Shown here in pieces: positions 63,001-64,000 of a stretch of DNA of 64,000 nt. The notes below the pieces were generated by a model. That model made no database searches. It was not told where the DNA came from and saw only the letters and a program-made list of their open reading frames with translations. The stretch covers positions 8,201,855 through 8,265,854 of the forward strand of contig OZ038455.1 of assembly GCA_964036195.1 (NCBI GenBank). The letters run 5' to 3'. The stretch comes from Sphaerolaimus hirsutus (Eukaryota; Nematoda; Chromadorea; Monhysterida; Sphaerolaimidae). Numbering within the stretch: the first letter of the stretch is position 1; each line of letters opens with the position of its first letter. Made by a program: the position numbers and the translations under genes.

Positions 63001-63636
63001 ATATCGATATCGAAAAGTCATATCGTCCCAACCCTAGTTAAAAATACCCCATACGGCCATAAAAGTGGCAGAAATTGGACACAGGAGGTTACCATTCACA
63101 TTTCTTAGTGCAAAAAGTCATTTTTTAACGTTTTAATCACTTCCACTAACTTTTACGAGATCGGGATTGGTGTCACGTGATCGGGATTTGAAAATTTGAA
63201 CCCTACGTGTCAGGTGTCCGAATCTCTAAGACCCCCGCTTCTGTAGGAGTATAACAATACTCAAAAGCATACAGAAAAGGAACATCGCGCGAACCCTACA
63301 TGCGAGTAATCCGACATAAGGATGCAAATCCACTAATAAAAACAAACCTTCAAACCAAGTTTCTCCCCACTCCCACATTCCTGTTTCTCAACTAATTCTC
63401 TAATACTATCGATTCCACCTTCAGCAATAAACCTGTCCAACAAAGTTAACAGATATCCGTATTCAGCACAATTACTGTCAGATGTACCACTGGAATTAGT
63501 CCACGCATTAGGCCACACTTTACTATTATGTCTGTCCTTTGAACAAGTTTGTCGGTTATACGGCGGCTTAGAGAAGGCGTGCTCATTTCTGAGCGATTTG
63601 TCAGGATCGCCGCCGTCAGAAACTGATGTGGGTCGC
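20587..63636 (-). CDS. USP9X: USP9X / fat facets orthologue, 56 exons, 5' end outside window
   Basis: Large ubiquitin-specific protease (peptidase C19) of the FAF/USP9X type, which removes ubiquitin from substrates in the cytoplasm. Fifty-six minus-strand exons were joined by GT...AG sites (one GC...AG). Their summed length gives 2,891 codons plus a stop, and every exon phase matches the next. Seen directly: a Cys box (NASATCYMN) in exon 33, CxxC zinc-ribbon pairs in exons 35 and 36, a His box (GHYYSF) in exon 40, the FAF-type WNAYVLFYE in exon 42, and a C-terminus ending VSPRVDPK and TAA at 20587-20589. The order of conserved blocks follows human USP9X from about residue 215 to the end. The start codon and about 200 residues lie right of the window. 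The product is longer than the human one because of low-complexity inserts. Exon coordinates are given in the grouped entries below. Untested: alternative splicing and the exact donors of exons 46, 50 and 55. Confidence 0.94.
21262..21650. mobile_element. inverted-repeat element, TCTAAACCCGC termini
   Basis: TCTAAACCCGCTACTCATCT at the left is repeated in reverse complement at the right end (to 21650). Imperfect internal complementarity continues (GCTTGCTGATGG against CCATCAGCAAG). The element begins 28 nt upstream of the USP9X exon 55 acceptor. Superfamily not assigned. Confidence 0.65.
21675..22063. mobile_element. hAT-type element, CAGGGACGTAGCC family
   Basis: CAGGGACGTAGCCAGGA at the left, TCCTGGCTACGTCCTTG at the right, flanks ATCCGCTG / ATCCTCTG (7 of 8). 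It contains G-runs, GGCGCC repeats and the palindrome GCGCGCTTGCGCGC. Confidence 0.82.
22919..23330. repeat. TACCGTATTTCTTCTAATA fold-back subfamily
   Basis: TACCGTATTTCTTCTAATAA left and TATTAGAAGAAATACGGTA right; internal CCCTTCTATTGGAGACC units repeated. Between USP9X exons 52 and 53. A 117-bp relative lies at 25789-25905. Confidence 0.68.
24149..25729 (-). CDS. USP9X: USP9X exons 46-49
   Basis: Exons: 25543-25729, 25188-25308, 24623-24816, 24149-24237. Exon 46 has LTEAERCVISHQCSQFAMSF and HPSEWLSLIQPIVRFWTM (human [21 protein letters not shown]). Its 3' end is unsettled. Conserved coding ends next to an inverted-repeat MITE, and the first phase-0 GT sites (25541-25542 or 25529-25530) lie inside that MITE. 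Exon 47 has KLLRDYLLLCPDEDIRGAVV (human RFSEYLLECPSAEVRGAFA). Exon 48 contains PFLVKLFTLL and AAHLYRLLREL. Exon 49 is short (89 nt). Homology and phases support all four exons; only the exon 46 donor is doubtful. Confidence 0.85.
24905..25065. mobile_element. CACACACACTTATTTACTATTATGA-type MITE
   Basis: GGGCGCACACACACAC left and GTGTGCGTGTGGGC right; ACTATTATGAAATGC against GCACTTCATAATGGT, and an inner ACAGTGCGAAACACTGT palindrome. Between exons 47 and 48. Confidence 0.65.
25355..25556. mobile_element. TAGTTGACA inverted-repeat MITE at exon 46 donor
   Basis: Left CACTAGTTGACTCATGG, right CACACGTGTGTCAACTCGTG then TGGGCCGCC, with inner GCTCTGCGACACGTGAAGCT. Related copies lie at 52.1 and 57.3 kb. 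Its right end coincides with the end of conserved coding in USP9X exon 46. Confidence 0.72.
25789..25905. repeat. short TATCGTATTTCTTCTAATA fold-back
   Basis: TATCGTATTTCTTCTAATAG / CTATTAGAAGAAATACGGTA; CCTCCAATAGAACGACA units between. Nearly a perfect palindrome. Confidence 0.65.
26391..28552 (-). CDS. USP9X: USP9X exons 42-45
   Basis: Exons: 28211-28552, 27854-27929, 27602-27711, 26391-26556. Exon 42 opens with PEERTRNWNAYVLFYEQ, the FAF/USP9X continuation after the His box (human WWNAYILFYE). It then runs through about 85 residues of Pro/Ser/Arg-rich sequence. Exons 43 and 44 are short and not obviously conserved, but they have good sites (GTGAGA and GTGAGC donors). They were accepted because only their inclusion, in that order, links the phase-1 end of exon 42 to the HRD-free helical block SVGELAAMVERSERM. 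Exon 45 has SEVRAANLQCAKDRHLFSKE (human [20 protein letters not shown]). Skipping 43-44 together would also keep frame, so they may be alternative exons. Confidence 0.82.
26952..27539. mobile_element. hAT-type element, CAGAGTTGTTA family, intact
   Basis: Termini CAGAGTTGTTAAAAGG / TCTAACAACTCTG with a perfect 8-bp duplication GTACAGAC (26944-26951, 27540-27547). Subterminal arrays of TACGCGTACG and TTTACG. It lies in the USP9X intron between exons 44 and 45, 62 nt from the exon 44 donor. Confidence 0.88.
27755..27831. repeat. minimal ACCGTATATCC palindrome
   Basis: ACCGTATATCCTCGAATAAG / CTTATTCGAGGATATACGG with a G-run between. A 77-bp minimal fold-back in the intron between exons 43 and 44. 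Confidence 0.65.
28885..30664 (-). CDS. USP9X: USP9X exons 39-41, catalytic histidine box
   Basis: Exons: 30439-30664, 29599-29681, 28885-28985. Exon 39 (75 codons) is a Pro/Ser/Asn/Gln-rich linker with a Q-rich helix-like patch (QHRLQQMQHI). It replaces a shorter human linker. Exon 40 encodes LYDLVGVTVHSGAVTAGHYY followed by SFVK, the His box; its H is the expected general base. Exon 41 continues WLKCNDRTVTDVNL and NEWFGGTF (human WYKFDDGDVTECKM and NQCFGGEY). The exon 40 donor (GTTGGTG) lies inside the 8-bp target duplication of a hAT element. The exon 41 acceptor (CAGGTAG) was chosen because using the earlier CAG would create an in-frame stop. Confidence 0.93.
29167..29591. mobile_element. 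hAT-type element, CAGGGACGTATCC family, abutting exon 40 donor
   Basis: CAGGGACGTATCCAG / CTGGATACGGCCCTG with a perfect 8-bp duplication CACCAACC (29159-29166, 29592-29599). The right-hand duplication covers the last base of USP9X exon 40 and its splice donor. The interior holds G-runs, GGCGCC units and GCGCGCTTGCGCGC. Confidence 0.9.
30808..31762. repeat. TACCGTATATCC fold-back carrying a hAT element
   Basis: TACCGTATATCCTCGAATAA left, TTATTCGAGGATATACAATA right, GGGGGGAGTTATTTTTTC units. Split by the CGGAAAACGG-family element at 30890-31437. Confidence 0.6.
30890..31437. mobile_element. hAT-type element, CGGAAAACGG family (copy 1)
   Basis: TAGGGTGTCAA / TTGACACCCTA termini; the whole interior is TTTTCCGTTTCCG-type repeat. 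It is inserted in a TACCGTATATCC fold-back element. Flanking sequence repeats as GGAGT, a shorter duplication than expected. Confidence 0.78.
31969..34528 (-). CDS. USP9X: USP9X exons 35-38, zinc-ribbon fingers
   Basis: Exons: 34446-34528, 33135-33273, 32607-32726, 31969-32108. Exon 35 has YFEGQFDDCKVCSVCKT (human GGSFADQKICQGCPH) with the first cysteine pair. Exon 36 has LEGVNAYKCEKCMKH with the second CxxC pair, which together would form the USP zinc ribbon. Exon 37 has SVPPVLAVVVKRFEYNWK (human LPPVLAIQLKRFDYDWE). Exon 38 begins FPLVLNMYPYT and runs into an Ala/Gly-rich linker. The exon 36 donor was placed at GTTCGT (33129-33134), because this alone gives phase 0 and the spacing seen in human. 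A hAT-type repeat ends about 60 nt from that donor. Confidence 0.92.
32355..32534. mobile_element. CACACTAGTTTTCACACG MITE
   Basis: CCTGCGCACACTAGTTTTCA and its inverted copy at the right end, followed by matching GAAATTTCGAA arms. The centre has TCAACTACAGTTGACGGAGA. Half-copies or relatives occur near 170-270, 4737-4925, 5400-5490 and 61745-61800. Confidence 0.75.
32825..33072. mobile_element. CAGGGGTAG-family hAT element
   Basis: CAGGGGTAGAAAAGGG / ATACCACTG with flanks CTGTCCCG / CCGTCCCG (7 of 8). Internal CTATCTATCTATCC repeats. It lies 62 nt from the exon 36 coding end. Confidence 0.72.
33321..34421. mobile_element. hAT element, TAGGGATGGCC family, with nested element
   Basis: TAGGGATGGCCGG / GGCCATCCCTA with a perfect 8-bp duplication ATTTCACT (33313-33320, 34422-34429). 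Subterminal TTTAAAC/AAAACG tracts; the core is shared with copies at 9.9, 45.2, 50.6, 59.0 and 59.7 kb. It contains the element 33424-33893. It ends 25 nt from the USP9X exon 35 donor. Confidence 0.88.
33424..33893. mobile_element. CAGGGGTCTC-family hAT element nested in 33321-34421
   Basis: CAGGGGTCTCGAATGGG / CAAGATACCCCTG with a perfect 8-bp duplication TATGTATT (33416-33423, 33894-33901). Internal CTATCTATCTATCC motifs like the 12.6-kb copy. Confidence 0.85.
35124..35540. mobile_element. PIF/Harbinger-like MITE
   Basis: GACCCCGTTTACACGGATTT / AAATCCGTGTAAACGGGGCC ends, with TTA on both sides as a 3-bp duplication. Further complementarity inside (AAAGTGGTCAA against TTGACCACTTT). The TIR type and TWA-like duplication fit PIF/Harbinger non-autonomous elements. 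Confidence 0.72.
36248..36740. repeat. broken CAGGGGTTTAG-family element
   Basis: Left end CAGGGGTTTAGTAGGG with G/C runs and CTATCTATCTATCC. The middle is disrupted by unrelated AT-rich sequence (36455-36640), and no right end is found. Confidence 0.45.
37190..39393. repeat. satellite A with about 465-bp higher-order repeat
   Basis: Tandem monomers of about 120-145 bp built around ACATTACCATAACCCTGAA, CAAAAACTTTCAATTTGTGA and GGGTTTCTGATTGCACTGAT. The marker CCCAGGGCTTAAAAAATTAG recurs at about 37890, 38355, 38820 and 39286, giving a near-identical higher-order unit of about 465 bp. It continues as diverged monomers at 40065-40860 beyond a hAT insertion. It lies in the USP9X intron between exons 34 and 35. 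No coding. Confidence 0.9.
39402..40064. mobile_element. hAT-type element, CGGAAAACGG family (copy 2), in satellite
   Basis: TAGGGTGT...ACACCCTA with a perfect 8-bp duplication ATAACCAT (39394-39401, 40065-40072), taken from the satellite it interrupts. It carries dozens of copies of AAACGG within GGAAAACGGAAACGG arrays at both ends. Confidence 0.9.
40065..40915. repeat. diverged monomers of satellite A
   Basis: Continuation of the satellite on the right of the CGGAAAACGG-family insertion, with monomers less similar to each other than those on the left. It fades into AT-rich sequence by 40.9 kb. Confidence 0.8.
40925..43104. repeat. satellite B: G-rich minisatellite with 537-bp higher-order repeat
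   Basis: Units of about 30 nt (GGGGTCCCCAGGGGGTGCCA followed by TTTTTG). Superimposed is a longer unit that also contains CTTCAGTTGGGTTTTGTGGT and ACAAGGATTTACAAACAC. The tract end AGAATGCACA recurs at 42030, 42567 and 43104, exactly 537 nt apart. Because the units are near multiples of three, both strands show long open frames. These are artefacts, not genes. Confidence 0.9.
43600..45152 (-). CDS. USP9X: USP9X exons 33-34, catalytic cysteine box
   Basis: Exons: 44938-45152 and 43600-43780. Exon 33 encodes GWVGLSNASATCYMNATLQQ, the peptidase C19 signature. The Cys in ATCYMN is the expected nucleophile. An acidic linker (EMEGEG...EPEDAE) follows, in the position where human USP9X also has one. 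Exon 34 encodes ELQRILAHLRES and FWDAFKFYGEKINVAQQQDA, matching the human LQVIFGHLAAS and [20 protein letters not shown], including the conserved QxDA element. Junction phases: 0 in, 2 between the two exons, 0 out. The next exon is 9 kb away across a satellite-filled intron. A hAT element starts 45 nt upstream of the exon 33 acceptor. Confidence 0.95.
44016..44703. repeat. TATCGTATTTCC fold-back carrying a hAT element
   Basis: TATCGTATTTCCTCGAACCC left, GTATTTCGAGAAAATACGGT right, GGGGGTATTT and GGGGGGTTATTATTTCG units. Split by 44274-44560. Confidence 0.6.
44274..44560. mobile_element. hAT-type element, CGGAAAACGG family (copy 3)
   Basis: TAGGGTGTCAA / TGACACCCTA, flanks GTATCTAC / GTATCTTC (7 of 8). 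Short, almost pure TTTTCCGTTTCCG repeat. It is nested in a TATCGTATTTCC fold-back element (about 44016-44703). Confidence 0.85.
45197..45809. mobile_element. hAT element, TAGGGATGGCC family
   Basis: TAGGGATGGCCGAAAACG / CGGCCATCCCTA, flanks GGTGCTAC / GGTGCTGC (7 of 8). AAAAACG/GTTTTTTT tracts; the core includes the palindrome-like GTTTGCGCGC. It begins 45 nt upstream of the USP9X exon 33 acceptor. Confidence 0.88.
46317..48804 (-). CDS. USP9X: USP9X exons 27-32, with one GC-AG intron
   Basis: Exons: 48616-48804, 48091-48351, 47949-48022, 47765-47888, 46722-46828, 46317-46461. Landmarks: ARLSQDCLRLLADI, SFVIDTLLLAPVAAVRRNAL (human TFIIDLLLHCHSKTVRQVA), SVEQMLRDECNWL (human NAEVLLNNEIDWL), ALIGGHSQFSAALLR (human ILEGHLGVTKELLAF), LIEEYMYPAARLML (human LIDDFIFPASNVYL), and CPSQGGRQGVAKLLQCLVEN (human [20 protein letters not shown]). 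Exon 31 ends in phase 2 at a GCGAGT donor (46716-46721), not GT. This is the only phase-compatible junction with exon 32. The intron between exons 29 and 30 is 60 nt. Confidence 0.89.
46491..46653. mobile_element. TAGTTGACATCGACACC MITE
   Basis: GGGCCCACACACGCTAGTTG at the left and CAACTAGCGTGTGTGGGGCC at the right; about 60-bp arms. It starts 30 nt upstream of the exon 32 acceptor. Confidence 0.78.
47067..47745. mobile_element. CAGGGGTAG-family hAT element with inner insertion
   Basis: CAGGGGTAGGAAAGG / CTAGAAGACCCCAG, flanks CCCCAATC / CCCCGATC (7 of 8). The middle (about 47365-47715) is a copy of the CAGAGTTGTTA/TTTACG family. It ends 18 nt from the exon 30 donor. Confidence 0.78.
48839..49006. 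mobile_element. TCGGGATTG-family element, short
   Basis: TAGGATTGGAACGGGATTCC / TTCCGTTTGAACCCTA around CCCGATCCCGA repeats; flanks ACGTACAC / ACAAACAC (6 of 8). Between USP9X exons 26 and 27. Confidence 0.62.
49097..52950 (-). CDS. USP9X: USP9X exons 20-26
   Basis: Exons: 52896-52950, 52399-52720, 51913-52019, 51458-51741, 50263-50478, 49712-49905, 49097-49281. Landmarks: LYDCLLSLGQASI followed by ARQLWHSANNLLQLLPAD (human ISFLWQVADLGSSL...LMKLMPPD), VQRIDLCLIVLQILR (human TRRGAYLNALKIAK), and YVPQPTLASICLAVRQVAW (human YMPDICVIRAIQKIIW). The exon 24 donor is a consensus GTGAGT at 50257-50262, chosen because it gives the phase 2 needed by exon 25. Exons 25 and 26 end in low-complexity, Ser- and Asn-rich linkers absent from the human protein. 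An inverted-repeat MITE starts about 25 nt upstream of the exon 25 acceptor. Confidence 0.87.
49297..49676. mobile_element. TCGGGATTG-family element, degraded left end
   Basis: CCCGATCCCGA and TCCCGATCC repeats at both ends, right terminus CCGTTTTAACCCTA; the left terminus has decayed (GGGGTTCGGGATC). It starts 15 nt from the exon 26 acceptor and fills most of intron 25. Confidence 0.6.
49930..50082. mobile_element. TAGTTGACATCGACACC MITE, second copy
   Basis: GGGCCCACACACACTAGTTG left; the right arm GACATTTGGTGTCGATG is intact but has lost part of its end. It lies 25 nt upstream of the exon 25 acceptor. Confidence 0.72.
50569..51195. mobile_element. hAT element, TAGGGTTGGCC family
   Basis: TAGGGTTGGCCGATG / TTCCAACCCTA with a perfect 8-bp duplication ATTGGGGG (50561-50568, 51196-51203). 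Long T/A tracts with AAACGTTTTT; core shared with the 45.2-kb copy. Confidence 0.9.
52108..52333. mobile_element. TAGTTGACA inverted-repeat MITE
   Basis: GGCCCGCACACTAGTTGACA / TGTCAACTAGTGTGTGGACC ends; the inner CAGATTTCGGCTTCACGTGT is repeated in inverted form. The best-preserved copy of the group. Confidence 0.8.
53284..53445. repeat. fragment of GGGTCTCC-family element
   Basis: GGGTCTCCAATGGGG and CCCAGCTATCATCCCGG match the left half of the family; truncated 50 nt from the exon 19 coding end. Confidence 0.45.
53495..56058 (-). CDS. USP9X: USP9X exons 15-19, including ubiquitin-like region
   Basis: Exons: 55887-56058, 55416-55551, 54518-54642, 54102-54283, 53495-53712. Exon 15 carries DLDLIGLDFAWSLVLAG (human DLELIGLDYLWRVVIQ). 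Exons 17-18 correspond to the stretch leading into the ubiquitin-like domain of USP9X. Exon 18 has ELCTHANEMLGSIRLRVAA (human EVWSHTNDTIGSVRRCI). Exon 19 continues with TDCGRIEL and then an acidic linker rich in D, G and A. The exon 16 donor at 55414-55415 was preferred because it gives the phase 2 that exon 17 needs. Elements lie close by: a 231-bp repeat starts 27 nt upstream of the exon 16 acceptor, and a TAGGGTTCAA element ends 18 nt from the exon 18 donor. Confidence 0.88.
53881..54083. mobile_element. TCGGGATTG-family element beside exon 18 donor
   Basis: TAGGGTTCAAACGGGATTG / GAATCCCGTTCAAACCCTA; interior of TCGGGATTG units. The right end is 18 nt from the exon 18 coding end. No clear target duplication. 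Confidence 0.65.
54319..54417. repeat. fragment of CAGGGGTAG-family element, inverted
   Basis: ATAGCTGAGCGGCTCC, ATAGATAGCTGGG and the terminus CCTACCCCTG are the reverse complement of the family left half. Confidence 0.45.
54688..55300. repeat. cluster of TACCGTA fold-back elements
   Basis: Termini TACCGTAATTACTCAAATTA (54688), TACCGTATATCCTCGAAATG (54787), TTCGAGGAAATACGGTA (to 55049) and TTCGAGTAAATACGGTA (to 55298) define at least two overlapping or nested copies between exons 16 and 17. Confidence 0.55.
55579..55809. mobile_element. GGGGTCTCC-family hAT element by exon 16 acceptor
   Basis: CGGGGGTCTCCAATGG / TAGGACACCCCAG, flanks TAGAATCG / TAGAATAG (7 of 8). It begins 27 nt upstream of the exon 16 acceptor. 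Confidence 0.72.
56304..58728 (-). CDS. USP9X: USP9X exons 7-14
   Basis: Exons: 58633-58728, 58303-58389, 57908-57982, 57521-57725, 57102-57208, 56677-56766, 56461-56593, 56304-56383. Landmarks: MCATLWELAG opens exon 8 (human VLNLLWNLAH), QHIRELL in exon 10 (human KQIREIC), DGTSYNQV in exon 11 (human GSRYSHVQ), DIWVTLIENGSGLALDRQ running across the exon 12/13 junction into ACFHFLSNL (human DREACFKWYSKL), and CFRQYFEHVNSCRGKL in exon 14 (human CFERFFKAVNCREGKL). The exon 8 acceptor was chosen because it alone keeps phase 0 after exon 7. Most introns here are 60-350 nt, but a nested pair of hAT elements expands the intron between exons 6 and 7 to about 1.75 kb. Confidence 0.9.
57290..57483. mobile_element. 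TAGTTGACA inverted-repeat MITE, left end trimmed
   Basis: Contains TTTCAGCTTCACGTGTCGCA and its inverted partner, right end GTCAACTAGTGTGCGGGCC. It lies 38 nt from the exon 10 coding end, just inside the intron. Confidence 0.65.
58989..60380. mobile_element. outer hAT element of a nested pair
   Basis: TAGGGTTGGAAAAAAGC at the left, a right end reading CCCTA, and a perfect 8-bp duplication ACTCCACC (58981-58988, 60381-60388). It is interrupted near its right end by a second element of the same group (59671-60368). Together they make up most of the intron between exons 6 and 7. Confidence 0.87.
59671..60368. mobile_element. inner hAT element of a nested pair
   Basis: TAGGGTTGGAAAAAAACG / GGCCAACCCTA with a perfect 8-bp duplication GTGCAAAC (59663-59670, 60369-60376). 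Contains GCGCGCTTGCGCGC and the shared core. Confidence 0.9.
60484..63636 (-). CDS. USP9X: USP9X exons 1-6 (N-terminal armadillo-like region)
   Basis: Exons, 5' to 3': 63348-63636, 61894-62037, 61494-61700, 61109-61226, 60623-60758, 60484-60553. Exon 1 enters in phase 2, so at least one more exon lies beyond the right edge. Recognisable blocks are YGYLLTLLDRF (human GWLVDLLNKF), WFQQNDILSIALDG (human WIQQNNILSIVLRD), SYVERVERLVTFL and EEDLVKMW, then LPQEKLDYLCKL in exon 6. These belong to the helical N-terminal scaffold of USP9X, not the protease. The intron between exons 5 and 6 is only 69 nt. Intron 1 (62038-63347) is filled by two nested hAT-type elements. Confidence is high because homology and phases agree across all six exons. 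Confidence 0.9.
60787..61073. repeat. TGCCGTATTTCCTC fold-back element
   Basis: CCGTATTTCCTCTAAAGG left and GGTATTTCGAGAAACCGCGG right with CCCTCGAAATACCCCC. Between exons 4 and 5. Confidence 0.5.
62057..63205. mobile_element. outer TCGGGATTG-family element, interrupted
   Basis: TAAGGTTCGAACGGGATTG at the left, ATTTGAACCCTA at the right, flanks CGTACCAG / CGTGTCAG (6 of 8). Subterminal TCGGGATTGG units. It contains the element 62239-63036 and starts 19 nt upstream of the exon 2 acceptor. Confidence 0.72.
62239..63036. mobile_element. hAT-type element, ATATCGA family, nested
   Basis: TAGGGTTGGGACGATATATC / CATATCGTCCCAACCCTA with a perfect 8-bp duplication GTTAAAAA (62231-62238, 63037-63044). 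About 150 bp of GATATCGAATATCGA repeats at each end around an AT-rich centre. Confidence 0.9.
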
Positions 63637-63915
63637 CTAAAAATTAAGGCTATTGGAAAAAGGGGTGTGCCTCAGCGCAAGTAATCTACTCCCAGCACAA
63701 ATGAGCCCTCGGCGCAAGTGTGCACCCTAATAAAGGGATTCGCCGCGCCATGTTCCACAACGCAATCAATAAAAAGAGTTTAAAAAAAAACCGAAAAATT
63801 CAAACACTAGTTTAAATTCCGTTTAAACTAGTGTCTAAAAATATTTAAAAAACAATTTCATAAATATTTATTAAATTATGCAAAAGAAGTTGAATTTCAA
63901 AATTCAAACAAATTG

Positions 63916-64000
63916 TGATCCAGGATTTTTGAGCGGGGGGGGCGGGATTGTATACATAGCCCAACGAACGGGGGGGGGGGGATTTATCAAACTGCCGAAC
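63916..64000. mobile_element. partial CAGGGACGTA-family element at window edge
   Basis: ATCCAGGATTTTTGAGCGGG followed by G-runs repeats the left part of the elements at 21.7 and 29.2 kb. The element runs off the window, so its right end is not visible. Confidence 0.6.

Overview
The window is animal nuclear DNA, almost certainly from an invertebrate with a repeat-rich genome. It holds intron-rich genes with canonical GT...AG introns and no operons, rRNA or tRNA genes. Three protein-coding genes can be assembled exon by exon because splice sites, reading phase and family homology agree. A casein-kinase-1-like gene (family expansions of this kind are typical of nematodes), together with splice-acceptor-like sites just upstream of two start codons, hints at a nematode or another trans-splicing phylum. 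That assignment is inference only.

Layout. (1) 1-8.0 kb: mostly transposable-element sequence, with three short coding-like minus-strand segments (about 0.6, 3.5 and 5.1 kb) that I cannot name. (2) 8.04-10.70 kb, plus strand: a complete five-exon, 311-residue CK1-like kinase. (3) 10.99-15.19 kb, minus strand: a complete eight-exon, 345-residue TAF11 orthologue (TFIID histone-fold subunit), converging on the kinase with under 300 bp between stop codons. (4) 15.2-20.6 kb: intergenic repeats, including a mariner-like remnant that keeps the end of a transposase. (5) 20.59-63.64 kb, minus strand: a giant USP9X/fat-facets-type deubiquitinase gene. I assemble 56 exons (2,891 codons plus stop) whose phases are consistent from the first visible exon to the stop. 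About the first 200 residues by human numbering lie beyond the right edge.

The introns of the deubiquitinase gene are the most unusual part. They are packed with non-autonomous hAT-type elements. Many have perfect 8-bp target duplications, and each family has its own hugely amplified internal motif (GGTGCC, GGCGCC/ATGGCGC, GGTACGGTA, CGGAAAACGG, ATATCGA, TCGGGATTG, TTTACG, TTTAAAAACG). Also present are CACACACTAGTTGACA-type inverted-repeat MITEs, fold-back elements ending in TACCGTATT, a Harbinger-like element, and a 9-kb intron carrying two unrelated satellites with higher-order repeats (about 465 and 537 bp). Several elements lie directly on or within about 30 nt of splice sites. One hAT target duplication spans the exon-intron junction of the exon carrying the catalytic histidine.

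Functional picture: the two fully identified genes act in protein deubiquitination (USP9X) and basal transcription (TAF11). Nothing suggests co-regulation. The kinase probably belongs to an expanded lineage-specific family. All boundaries come from sequence reading alone, without transcript evidence.
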